A stretch of 64,000 bases of DNA from UBA1181 sp045226255 (lineage in GTDB: Bacteria; Bacteroidota; Bacteroidia; Bacteroidales; Paludibacteraceae): NCBI GenBank assembly GCA_045226255.1, contig JBGVCG010000018.1:56385-120384 (forward strand). The letters run 5' to 3'. The position numbers and the translations under genes were made by a program. This document shows positions 25,286 through 33,340 of the stretch, in pieces (positions within the stretch are counted from its first letter, which is position 1; every line of letters starts with the position of its first letter). Under the pieces are notes generated by a model, which did no database searches, was not told the origin of the DNA, and saw only the letters and a list, made by a program, of their open reading frames with translations.

Positions 25286-28200
25286 TTATCTTATGATGAT
25301 TTTAGTCGTTTGGGCATCCTCTTCTTGGATGACTCTCACGTTGTAGAGGCCCGGCGCAAGGCGGGTGGAGATTTCGGATGAACCGTTTATCTCCTCGGAT
25401 TGTACCAAGGATCCTGTCACGTTGTAAATCTGCACAGTTGCCTTGTCTGTTGTGGAGACATTGAAACGACCCTCCTCCACGATGGTTGGATAGACGGAGA
25501 TTGTCGCTTCCTGAGTTGTCGCGATGCCTGTTCCCTCGTTGTATCCTTCTCCGCTCCATGGCTTGCTGTAGTTGAATTTCAGGCCTCCCAATGCAGGGTA
25601 TTTGGTAGGGAAGGATAATTTCAGGGTGTATTGCCCTGTTTTCTTGAAGAGCAATCCGTAGTTGGTTTTCACGTTGTTTCTGATTGACTCAAGCGTATCG
25701 CCCGTGTAGCACCATATCAAATCCTCCTCATTTTCGGGTTGTGTTTCTGTGACGGAAACCTTTGTGTAAGGGATGAATCCTGTGCAGTTGCCTGATGATT
25801 CCAAGAGCACCTCTGCCGTATTGGTGGATTTGTCGATGTCCACCATGATGTTCTCTTCTGGATAATCTGTCAATGAGAGTCTGAATTCAGGGTATTTCAT
25901 CGACTTGTATTCGAGGTTATTCACTGCCATCTGCATGCTGTAATAGCCTGCGGTCTCGACGTCGACGGTGTATAAGATCCATTCTCCGGCATCGATCCAA
26001 TTGACGCTGTAAAGGCCGCTATCCCATGAACCCTCAATAAATGCAGGCTCCACATCCACACATTCGTCTACTCGGAAAGAGGTCCATTGACGACCCGCTT
26101 GGCATATAAGGGCTTCATACTCTTCGCCTGTGTTGCGGTTGTATGTTATCTCTGTCTCTCTTTCATTGCCAGCGTTAAACTCTCCGACTCCAGAGATGTT
26201 GGCATCGTAGTAACAGATGCCGGAGCCACTTGCCCATTCTCCATCTTGTTTGAGAGAATTTTCATTGTAGAAGCCCAAGTTCATGGTAAGTTCTTCATTT
26301 TTAGTAAAATGGAAAATGTGGTATGGGATAGGCTCTGGTACACAGCATTTATCTCTAAGCATTATATCGACATGTTTTCCAGCCACTGTCAAATCCCCGC
26401 CACATTCGTCCTTGTACATGGCGCCTCCGTTTCCTCCGCTACCGTAGGAGTTGTATATCCAGCTGACGATCTGTTGGCTGCCATCCGATCCTAGGCAGTG
26501 GTTAAAGAACTGATTACCACCTTCGGTATTGATTTTGTTGTTTTCTGCGGTGGTGTTTTCCGGCAATCTTCCGAGGCTCCATTCTGTCACGATGACAGGA
26601 ACTCTTTTCGTGGCTGGGAGAAATTCTGAGCTTTCAAGAGCTATGTGGGCGGTCTCACCTGCGTAGAAATGGAAGGCATACATGATTCCCGCCTTCCCCG
26701 AGATGACATTGTTGTCGGTTGCGTCCACCTCAGAGTTGACTCTTTGGCACCAGTTAGGTGTGCCGACGATGATGATGGGCCTATTGGTGTCGATGTCGGT
26801 GATGATGTTGGCGATTGTCTTGGCATAACTCTTGATGGTTCCCCAATCCACTCCGGAAGGCTCGTTGCATATTTCGTAGAGGATATGTTTGTATTGCTTG
26901 TCGGCCACTTCCTGCGCCACCATTTGGAAGAACTCTGAGGCTTCCTCGATATAGTCGTTCGGATCTCCGCTGCCCTCTTTCTTCTCGTTGAGTTCACTCA
27001 TGAAGTGCCAGTCGATGATGCAGTAGAGTCCTGCCTCGTAGGTCCATTCCATCCACTGCTTGATTTGTTCGTCGCTGATTTTCCCTTCTCCTGAGATGTG
27101 TCGTGCGATACGTACGCAGTTCACACCCGTTTCCCGCAGATTGTCCAGGTCTTCCTTGGTGTTCAGGCAGTTCTCGTAGCCAGGGCTGAATGCGGTGAAT
27201 CCTTTCAGTTGGATAGGTTTGCCGTTTTCATCGGAGAGTTGGGACCACACGATGTTCAGTCGACCCCAGTTCTTCACGTGGTAGTTCTGCCTTGGACCAT
27301 CCTTGTAGTTTATCGTACCGATATGTTCGCTGATGAATCTTCCGGCCGCTGACAAATCTCCGCCACATTCGTCATTGAACAAGGCGGCTCTGTTCCCTCC
27401 ATATCCGTAGGAGTTGTAGATCCAGCTGACGAGTTGGTTCCCCATGTTATTTACGGCGCAGGTTTGCAGGAATAGGGCTCCTGATTCGGTGTTGATTGGG
27501 TCGTTTTCTTCGGTCTCTTCCGAATTAGGTGCTTTCCCTAGGTTCCATTCGGTCACGATGATAGGGATAGCCGTCGTGGCGAACTGTAACCCTGTGGCTA
27601 CGAGATTCTGGTGCGCAGGTTCTCCTGCGAAGTAATGGAACGAGTACATGATTCCTGCTTTGTCTGTCTCGATGAGGTTTTGCGAGTTTGCCACCTGGTA
27701 TGTTTTCTGGCACCAGTCAGGTGTGCCGACGATGATGATCGGCTTGTTGGTGTCGATGCCGGTGATGATGTCGATGATCGTCTCGGCATAGCTCTTGATG
27801 GTTTCCCACTCCACTCCGGAAGGCTCGTTGCATACCTCGTAAAGGATGTGTTTGTATTGTTTGTCGGCTACTTCCTGCGCCACCATGCGGAAGAACTCCG
27901 AGGCTTCCTCGATATAGTCGTTCGGGTCTCCGCTGTCTTCCTTTTTTTCGTTGAGTTCGTTCATGAAGTGCCAGTCGATGATGCAGTATAGTCCGGTCTC
28001 GTTGGTCCATGCCATCCATTGTTTAACCTGTTCGTCGCTGATTTTCCCCTCTCCGGAGATGAGTCGCGCGATGCGTATGCAGTTCACGCCCATTTCACGC
28101 AAGTTGATGAGGTCTTCTTTGGATTTCAGGCAGTTCTTGTGATCTTGTCCGAATGCCGAGAATCCTTTCAGTTGGATAGGGAATCCCTCCTGGTCGCAGA

Positions 28201-28393
28201 GTTGTTTGCTCGTGTAATCAGGTTCTCCTCCCCAGCTTGAACGTTGATGTTGTCCTAGATCCACTTCGTAAGGGATCAATTGCAGTCGTCCCCATTCTTG
28301 TATGTAGTTCGTACTGTTGGCATTATTGCCCGCATGTGCTTGAAAACAAGCGACAATCACTAATAGAGGGAAGAGTAAGTGTTTCATGTTCAT
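25286..28393 (-). CDS. Tandem GH5 endo-glucanase with CBM6-like module and T9SS sorting domain
   Basis: A 1035-residue secreted glycoside hydrolase. Signal peptide (LLVIVACFQAHA), first GH5 domain about 30-360 (acid/base Glu190 in CNEPSG, nucleophile Glu282 in VTEWNLG), second GH5 domain about 370-680 (Glu511, Glu604), a beta-sandwich about 720-955 with the CBM6-like GEWILYTVDV...GYYSMQM pattern, and a C-terminal T9SS type A sorting domain (about 963-1035, beginning ISVYPTIVEEGRF and ending TKIIIR). Both catalytic pairs are intact. The two GH5 domains are nearly identical over long runs and in DNA are offset by exactly 963 bp, showing a recent internal duplication. Family GH5 suggests beta-1,4-glucan or mannan as substrate; cellulose is favoured by the GH94/GH3 context. 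Transcribed alone. Confidence 0.88.
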   Translation of the reverse strand: MNMKHLLFPLLVIVACFQAHAGNNANSTNYIQEWGRLQLIPYEVDLGQHQRSSWGGEPDYTSKQLCDQEGFPIQLKGFSAFGQDHKNCLKSKEDLINLREMGVNCIRIARLISGEGKISDEQVKQWMAWTNETGLYCIIDWHFMNELNEKKEDSGDPNDYIEEASEFFRMVAQEVADKQYKHILYEVCNEPSGVEWETIKSYAETIIDIITGIDTNKPIIIVGTPDWCQKTYQVANSQNLIETDKAGIMYSFHYFAGEPAHQNLVATGLQFATTAIPIIVTEWNLGKAPNSEETEENDPINTESGALFLQTCAVNNMGNQLVSWIYNSYGYGGNRAALFNDECGGDLSAAGRFISEHIGTINYKDGPRQNYHVKNWGRLNIVWSQLSDENGKPIQLKGFTAFSPGYENCLNTKEDLDNLRETGVNCVRIARHISGEGKISDEQIKQWMEWTYEAGLYCIIDWHFMSELNEKKEGSGDPNDYIEEASEFFQMVAQEVADKQYKHILYEICNEPSGVDWGTIKSYAKTIANIITDIDTNRPIIIVGTPNWCQRVNSEVDATDNNVISGKAGIMYAFHFYAGETAHIALESSEFLPATKRVPVIVTEWSLGRLPENTTAENNKINTEGGNQFFNHCLGSDGSQQIVSWIYNSYGSGGNGGAMYKDECGGDLTVAGKHVDIMLRDKCCVPEPIPYHIFHFTKNEELTMNLGFYNENSLKQDGEWASGSGICYYDANISGVGEFNAGNERETEITYNRNTGEEYEALICQAGRQWTSFRVDECVDVEPAFIEGSWDSGLYSVNWIDAGEWILYTVDVETAGYYSMQMAVNNLEYKSMKYPEFRLSLTDYPEENIMVDIDKSTNTAEVLLESSGNCTGFIPYTKVSVTETQPENEEDLIWCYTGDTLESIRNNVKTNYGLLFKKTGQYTLKLSFPTKYPALGGLKFNYSKPWSGEGYNEGTGIATTQEATISVYPTIVEEGRFNVSTTDKATVQIYNVTGSLVQSEEINGSSEISTRLAPGLYNVRVIQEEDAQTTKIIIR

Positions 28394-28464
28394 AAGCGTA
28401 GGGTGGGTTCTTTTTTGTTTACCCCAATTGTCAGGCAGAACCCGTTAGCCTGTTGAGTTGTTAG

Positions 28465-28498
28465 CAAAGATAGGGCAAATATAATTATTTTTTCGCAA
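28465..28498 (-). promoter_or_regulatory. Candidate promoter of the tandem GH5 gene
   Basis: On the minus strand TATCTTTG (complement of 28465-28472), with TTG (complement of 28496-28498) 23 bases upstream. Another match, TATATTTG, overlaps at 28476-28483. Confidence 0.4.
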
Positions 28499-28515
28499 CA
28501 TAGTTTAGGGAAAGC

Positions 28516-28545
28516 AAAAAAGGCTACCCGATTGGGGTAGCCTTT
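28516..28545 (-). terminator. fbaA terminator
   Basis: Stem of AAAGGCTACCC (minus strand, complement of 28535-28545) with its complement at 28519-28529, followed on the minus strand by a T run. Lies 20 bp after the fbaA stop. Confidence 0.8.
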
Positions 28546-28565
28546 TGGTGATAAGGGAAAGAATC

Positions 28566-29567
28566 TTATTCAGCCTTTCCGTTAGATCCAAGCACGTTGA
28601 TGATCTTGTGCATGTACATCTTCTTCATGTTGTCACGAGCAGGACCGAGGTACTTACGTGGGTCGAACTCACCTGGCTTCTCAGCGAAAGTCTGACGGAT
28701 AGCAGCCGTCATAGCCAAACGAGAGTCAGAGTCGATGTTGATCTTGCAAACGGCTGACTTAGCAGCTTGGCGCAATTGCTCCTCAGGGATACCTACTGCG
28801 TCTGGCAACTTACCGCCGAACTTGTTGATCGTGTCAACCTCGTCTTGTGGTACGGAAGAAGAACCGTGGAGTACGATAGGGAATCCAGGGAGTTTCTTCT
28901 CGATCTCTGCCAATACGTCGAATGCCAACGGAGGAGGAACCAACTTGCCAGTCTTAGGGTCGCGGGTGCACTGCTCTGGTTTGAACTTGTAAGCACCGTG
29001 GGAAGTACCGATTGAGATAGCCAATGAATCAACACCAGTCTTAGAAGTGAAGTCGATAACCTCTTCTGGTTTGGTGTAGTGAGACTCCTCAGCTTGAACC
29101 TCGTCCTCAACACCTGCCAAGACACCCAACTCGCCCTCTACGGTTACACCGTGTTGGTGAGCGTACTCGCATACCTTCTTGGTCAAAGCGACGTTCTCAT
29201 CGTAAGGAAGAGAAGAACCGTCGATCATGACTGAAGAGAAGCCCATGTCTACGCAGCTCTTGCAAAGCTCGAAAGAGTCACCGTGATCCAAGTGGAGGCA
29301 AATCTGTGGCTTAGCCCAGCCCAACTCCTTTGCGTACTCTACAGCACCCTCTGCCATGTAACGAAGCAAAGTTTGGTTTGCGTAGTTACGTGCACCTTTG
29401 GATACTTGGAGGATTACTGGAGACTTAGTCTCTGCGGCAGCCATGATGATGGCTTGCAATTGCTCCATGTTGTTGAAGTTGAATGCAGGAACTGCATAAC
29501 CTCCCTTTACTGCTTTGGCAAACATATCCTTCGTGTTTACCAAGCCAAGATCTTTGTAATTAACCAT
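28566..29567 (-). CDS. fbaA: Class II fructose-1,6-bisphosphate aldolase
   Basis: Zinc-dependent aldolase cleaving fructose 1,6-bisphosphate to the two triose phosphates in glycolysis. The 333-residue protein has HLDHGDS with the catalytic Asp and a zinc His, the GELG metal-binding segment in VTVEGELGVLAG, SIGTSHGAYKF with a second zinc His, and VLHGSSSVPQDEV near the C terminus. ATG at 29567 (MVNYKDLGLVNTKDMF) matches the family start; upstream in-frame sequence is spacer. A -7-like TATCTTTG (complement of 29607-29614) lies 40 bp upstream. The codon use is that of a highly expressed gene. Confidence 0.95.
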   Translation of the reverse strand: MVNYKDLGLVNTKDMFAKAVKGGYAVPAFNFNNMEQLQAIIMAAAETKSPVILQVSKGARNYANQTLLRYMAEGAVEYAKELGWAKPQICLHLDHGDSFELCKSCVDMGFSSVMIDGSSLPYDENVALTKKVCEYAHQHGVTVEGELGVLAGVEDEVQAEESHYTKPEEVIDFTSKTGVDSLAISIGTSHGAYKFKPEQCTRDPKTGKLVPPPLAFDVLAEIEKKLPGFPIVLHGSSSVPQDEVDTINKFGGKLPDAVGIPEEQLRQAAKSAVCKINIDSDSRLAMTAAIRQTFAEKPGEFDPRKYLGPARDNMKKMYMHKIINVLGSNGKAE

Positions 29568-29614
29568 TCTATTTATATTTAGAAAATTAAAAATTTTTCG
29601 CGAGCGCAAAGATA

Positions 29615-29760
29615 AAAAAAAGAATTAAGAATTAAGAGTTAAGAGTTAAGAATTATTGAGTTGGATGCTCGGCGGTTTCATTTGCTACAAAAGAAGAGGG
29701 TTTGTATTTACTATTTAATGATTTACCATTTACTATTTAACGATTTACGATTTGTTTAAG
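29615..29760. repeat. Simple AT-rich repeats
   Basis: A run of AATTAAGA/AGTTAAGA units (about 29620-29655) followed by alternating TTTACTATTTAA/GATTTACGATTT units (about 29707-29757). Similar TTAACTCTTAA units lie inverted at 30555-30590 on the other side of ssb. No gene in this stretch. Confidence 0.5.
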
Positions 29761-29786
29761 TTAAAGATCCGTGGAGGGACGAAGTG

Positions 29787-29820
29787 TAAAAAGAAGTTAC
29801 GCATCACGCGCAACTTCTTC
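29787..29820 (-). terminator. ssb terminator
   Basis: On the minus strand an arm AAGAAGTTGCGC pairs with the GCGTAACTTCTT arm (mismatches near the loop) and is followed by further T. Located 70 bp after the ssb stop codon. Confidence 0.6.
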
Positions 29821-29891
29821 ATAAAAATAACACTATGGTCAAATACATCTATCTGAATTTGTTTTTCTCGATAAAAGTTAACTGTCCACTC

Positions 29892-30338
29892 CTAGAAAGG
29901 GAAATCGTCCGTCGAATTGTCTACTGGGGGTGGGGGAGTCTCCACCGCTGTGTTGGCGGCGGATGGGTTGGTGGACAATGGGGCGACGCCGCCCTCTGGT
30001 TTCTTGCCCAGAAGTTGTATTTCGTCGGCGTAAATCTCTGTTGTGTAACGGGTTACGCCCCCATTCTTATCGTCTACCCATGTGCGGGTCCTGATTTTGC
30101 CTTCCACATAGATGGATGTGCCTTTCCTGATATAATTCTCCGACAACTTGGCTAACCCTCTCCATGCGACGATGTTGTGCCATTCAGTCCTTTCCGGTAC
30201 CGTTTGCCCGGAGGCCGTTGTGTACCCTCGTTCCGTGGTGGCTAGGGTGAAATTGGCGACTGCCACGTCCTTGTCCACGTAGCGTACTTCGGGGTCTCTC
30301 CCCACATTTCCGATTAAAATCACTTTGTTAACAGACAT
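29892..30338 (-). CDS. ssb: Single-stranded DNA-binding protein
   Basis: Binds single-stranded DNA in replication and repair. The 148-residue protein has the OB-fold start MSVNKVILIGNVGRDPEVRY, the WHNIVAWRGLAKL and YVEGKIRTRTW segments, a Gly/Pro/Asn-rich linker from about 113, and the acidic tail ending DDFPF that recruits partner proteins. In many Bacteroidota ssb stands between mutY and gldE; here mutY is 3 kb away and gldE 22 kb away. A good promoter precedes it. Confidence 0.95.
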   Translation of the reverse strand: MSVNKVILIGNVGRDPEVRYVDKDVAVANFTLATTERGYTTASGQTVPERTEWHNIVAWRGLAKLSENYIRKGTSIYVEGKIRTRTWVDDKNGGVTRYTTEIYADEIQLLGKKPEGGVAPLSTNPSAANTAVETPPPPVDNSTDDFPF

Positions 30339-30393
30339 AGATTTAATTTTTTAAAATCACTTTGTTAAAACTTAATGTTAATTCTCTCGAGTG

Positions 30394-30424
30394 CAAATGT
30401 AACCTTTTTTTTCATATAAACAAA
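30394..30424 (-). promoter_or_regulatory. ssb promoter
   Basis: On the minus strand TTTG (complement of 30421-30424), 19 bases, TACATTTG (complement of 30394-30401). Strong consensus match, about 56 bp from the start. Confidence 0.55.
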
Positions 30425-30509
30425 TATAAATGCATAAAAAATACACAAAAATATATACGGAAATTCATTGAACCATACGAATCCCTCTTGGATCATTTGT
30501 TCCGTTGGC

Positions 30510-30533
30510 AGAGACGATGTGCACATCGTCTCT
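30510..30533. repeat. Second copy of the GTAGAGAC palindrome
   Basis: A perfect 24-bp palindrome, arms AGAGACGATGTG and complement, identical to the core of the element at 24118-24145. Here it lies between the divergent ssb and dnaN genes, so it is unlikely to be only a terminator. Confidence 0.75.
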
Positions 30534-30591
30534 ACGTGTTTTCATGTAGAAATTTTTAACTCTTAATCTTTAACTCTTAACGCTTAATTTA

Positions 30592-30599
30592 TATCTTTG
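30592..30599 (+). promoter_or_regulatory. dnaN promoter -7 element
   Basis: TATCTTTG, 37 bp before the dnaN start. No clear TTTG at the usual distance; the upstream bases are TTAACTCTTAA repeats. Confidence 0.45.
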
Positions 30600-30635
30600 C
30601 GGATAATAAATTGATTTAACAAAATACATATTAAT

Positions 30636-31760
30636 ATGAAATTCACTGTTTCAAGTTCAGTCTTATCGGCTCATCTTCAGACGATTAGTCGTGTCATCAA
30701 TCCCAAAAGTCCATTGCCTATCCTAGATAAGTTCCTCTTCACGTTGGAGGGGAAACGTCTTACGTTGACGGCGGCCGACATGGAATCCATGATGCAGACG
30801 TATATTGATTTGGAGGAGGCCGAAGGGTCCGGTTCTGTGGCATTAGGCTCTAAACTTCTTCTGGATACGTTGAAGGAGTTCGGTGATATGCCTTTGTCGT
30901 TCAATGTGGAGGAGGGTTCGCTCGCCACTACGTTCAGGTCGGATTCGGGTGTTTACAATTTGGTGGCGGAGGATGGCGCTGAATATCCTAAGATGCGTAC
31001 GCTTGCGGATGCGTCTAACACGCTCACTATCTCTACGGATACGCTGAACATGGGTTTGAACAGTACTGTATTTGCCACTGCGGACGATGAGAACCGTCCT
31101 GCGATGAATGGTATATTCTTCGACATCACCATGAACGACGTCACTTTCGTGGGTTCCGATGCGCAGAAGCTCTCTTGCCTGCGTACCATCTCGGCCCGTG
31201 GTGAGAGCGATTGCAGCTTCATTCTGCCGAAAAAGCCGACGAACCTCCTGCGTGCCATCCTCTCTAAGGTGGGCGGTAACTTGGAGATCAAGTTCGACAG
31301 CAAGAACGCTGTGTTCAACTTTGACAATTACGTGATGGTTTGCCGTCTGCAGGAGGGCAAATATCCAAACTATAACTCTGTGATCCCACAGAACAACCCT
31401 TACAAGGTGACGGTGGACCGCGTCTCTTTGATGAACTCATTGCGCCGTATCTCCATCTTCTCCAACCAGGCGTTGAACCTCGTCAAGGTGGAGCTCTTCC
31501 CGAACAAGATGACTATCTCGGCTCAGGATATCGACTTCTCCATCTCGGCTACCGAGGACCTCGTATGTAGCTACGACGGCGAACCGATGAGGATCGGCTT
31601 CAAGTCTTCCTTGCTGATCGAAATCCTCTCTAACCTCTCTTGCAACGAAGTGGTCATCGAATTGGCTGATCCTTCTAAGGCGGGTCTGGTCGTTCCTTTG
31701 GAGCAGAACGAAAACGAGGAGGTGCGCATGCTCATCATGCCTTTGATGTTGAACGATTAA
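30636..31760 (+). CDS. dnaN: DNA polymerase III sliding clamp (beta subunit)
   Basis: Ring-shaped processivity factor of replication. The 374-residue protein starts MKFTVSSSVLSAHLQTISRV and shows the three repeated clamp domains (about 1-120, 128-245, 250-374), including NPKSPLPILDKFLFTLEG and the C-terminal MLIMPLMLND, corresponding to the family's M-P-[ML]-R/L end. Length is standard. dnaA is not adjacent; instead an exonuclease follows in the same direction after a terminator. Confidence 0.96.
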   Translation: MKFTVSSSVLSAHLQTISRVINPKSPLPILDKFLFTLEGKRLTLTAADMESMMQTYIDLEEAEGSGSVALGSKLLLDTLKEFGDMPLSFNVEEGSLATTFRSDSGVYNLVAEDGAEYPKMRTLADASNTLTISTDTLNMGLNSTVFATADDENRPAMNGIFFDITMNDVTFVGSDAQKLSCLRTISARGESDCSFILPKKPTNLLRAILSKVGGNLEIKFDSKNAVFNFDNYVMVCRLQEGKYPNYNSVIPQNNPYKVTVDRVSLMNSLRRISIFSNQALNLVKVELFPNKMTISAQDIDFSISATEDLVCSYDGEPMRIGFKSSLLIEILSNLSCNEVVIELADPSKAGLVVPLEQNENEEVRMLIMPLMLND

Positions 31761-31787
31761 CCTAAGGGTGTTCATACTCATATAAGC

Positions 31788-31830
31788 AGAGATGTGCCCT
31801 TCGGTGGTGCATCTCTCTTTTCATTTTTTT
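31788..31830 (+). terminator. dnaN terminator in the exonuclease leader
   Basis: AGAGATG (31788-31794) pairs with CATCTCT (31810-31816), extended inside by GCCC/GGTGG-type pairs around a TTCG loop, then CTTTTCATTTTTTT. It ends 9 bp before the next start codon, so read-through would be needed for cotranscription. Confidence 0.65.
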
Positions 31831-31839
31831 AGATATCAT

Positions 31840-32625
31840 ATGGAACTGAATTTAAAGAAACCTATTGTTTTTTTTGACCTGGAGACTACGGGTCTGAATA
31901 TTGCCAAGGATAGGATCATCGAGATATCCGCTATCAAAATCATGCCTAATGGTGACCAGGAGGTCAAGACCCGCCGTCTGAAGCCTGTTGACGAAATGGG
32001 CAACCAAATTCCTTTGCCTAAGGAGGTCTCCGACCTGACCCACATACAAGACGCTGACCTAGCTGATAAGCCTACCTTCAAGCAGATCGCTAGATCCTTG
32101 GCTGACTGGCTGAGGGGCTGCGATTTGGGCGGCTATAACTCTAACCGCTTCGACGTTCCTCTTTTGGCGGAGGAGTTCCTCCGTGCCGACGTGGACATTG
32201 ACCTGCGTAAGAGCAAGTTCGTGGACGCTCAGGTCATCTTCAACAAGAAGGAACAACGCACGCTGACCGCCGCCTACCGCTTCTACTGCGACAAGGACCT
32301 GGAGGGTGCGCATGGCGCTGAGGCGGACATCACCGCTACCTACGAGGTGCTCAAGGCGCAGCTCGACCGCTACCCGGACTTGCAGAACGACATAGACTTC
32401 CTGTCTGAATACTCCGCCCATAACAATAACGTCGATTTCGCGGGACGTTTCATCTACAACGAGAAGGGGGAGGAGATCATCAACTTCGGCAAGCATAAGG
32501 GCAAAAAGGTGGCCGAGGTCCTGCTTATCGAGCCTAGCTACTACAACTGGATCATGCAGGGGGATTTCACGCTGGATACGAAGCGTGTCCTGACCAACCT
32601 GAAGTTGAAATACGGAATCCGCTAA
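31840..32625 (+). CDS. DEDDh 3'-5' exonuclease (DnaQ-like)
   Basis: A 261-residue exonuclease of the DNA polymerase III epsilon/DnaQ superfamily. Exo I is FFDLETTGLN (Asp and Glu), Exo II lies in LGGYNSNRFDVPLL, and Exo III is HGAEADITATYEV (catalytic His and Asp). The C-terminal region INFGKHKGKKVAEV...YNWIMQGDF is a short accessory domain seen in Bacteroidota versions and Exo X-like proteins. Proofreading or repair is likely; whether it is the main replicative epsilon is unclear. The ATG at 31840 precedes the first strand; a longer in-frame extension would include the terminator and was rejected. Three nt separate it from the next gene. Confidence 0.87.
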   Translation: MELNLKKPIVFFDLETTGLNIAKDRIIEISAIKIMPNGDQEVKTRRLKPVDEMGNQIPLPKEVSDLTHIQDADLADKPTFKQIARSLADWLRGCDLGGYNSNRFDVPLLAEEFLRADVDIDLRKSKFVDAQVIFNKKEQRTLTAAYRFYCDKDLEGAHGAEADITATYEVLKAQLDRYPDLQNDIDFLSEYSAHNNNVDFAGRFIYNEKGEEIINFGKHKGKKVAEVLLIEPSYYNWIMQGDFTLDTKRVLTNLKLKYGIR

Positions 32626-32628
32626 CTG

Positions 32629-33339
32629 ATGTCGAATCCCTATTTCCGGTTCAAACAATTCACGGTATACCAAGACCGCTGTGCGATGAAGGTGGGCACC
32701 GATGGTGTGCTGCTGGGCGCATGGTGTGACGTAGAGGAGGCCTCCTCCGTGCTGGACATCGGTGCGGGTACGGGCTTGGTCTCCTTGATGGTCGCGCAAC
32801 GCTCGTCCGCCGAGGTCGTGGGCGTTGAACTGGATGATGAGGCAGCCGCGCAGGCGGTGGAGAACGTGGAGCGCTCTCCGTGGAGGAATAGGGTCTCCAT
32901 CGTATGCTCCGCCATTCAGGCGTATGCCTCCTCGTCGGGTCGTCGCTTCGACCGGGTGGTGAGCAATCCGCCTTACTTCGTGGACTCGCAGAAATCGCCC
33001 GTGGCGGGGCGCTCAATGGCCCGTCATGCGGATGTGTTGCCGTATGACGAATTGGTCTCCGCCGTGCTCGCCTTGATGGCGCCGGAGGGGCGTTTTTCGG
33101 TGATCATCCCCACGCTGGACTACCCTCGCTTGGAGGGAATCGCCTTGGAGAAAGGTCTCCACTGCGTGCGCCGCACGGATGTACATTCCACGCCAATGTC
33201 GCCTTCAAAGCGTGTCTTGGCGGAGTTCTCCTTCCTGGAGTGTGCGTGCGTGTGTGATAGGCTGGTGTTGGAGCGTGAGGATCATACCCGTTCCGAAGCC
33301 TATAGCCACCTTACCTCTGAATTTTACTTAGATAAATGA
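32629..33339 (+). CDS. trmN6: tRNA1(Val) (adenine-37-N6)-methyltransferase, TrmN6-like
   Basis: A 236-residue SAM-dependent methyltransferase. It begins FRFKQFTVYQDRCAMKVGTDG, has the SAM motif VLDIGAGTGLVSLMVAQ and the catalytic SNPPYF (Asn-Pro-Pro-Tyr), the pattern of YfiC/TrmN6, which modifies A37 of tRNA-Val. Length is typical. It sits in a tight run: exonuclease stop 3 nt upstream, mutY 1 nt downstream, so all three are probably one transcript. Confidence 0.88.
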   Translation: MSNPYFRFKQFTVYQDRCAMKVGTDGVLLGAWCDVEEASSVLDIGAGTGLVSLMVAQRSSAEVVGVELDDEAAAQAVENVERSPWRNRVSIVCSAIQAYASSSGRRFDRVVSNPPYFVDSQKSPVAGRSMARHADVLPYDELVSAVLALMAPEGRFSVIIPTLDYPRLEGIALEKGLHCVRRTDVHSTPMSPSKRVLAEFSFLECACVCDRLVLEREDHTRSEAYSHLTSEFYLDK

Positions 33340-33340
33340 T

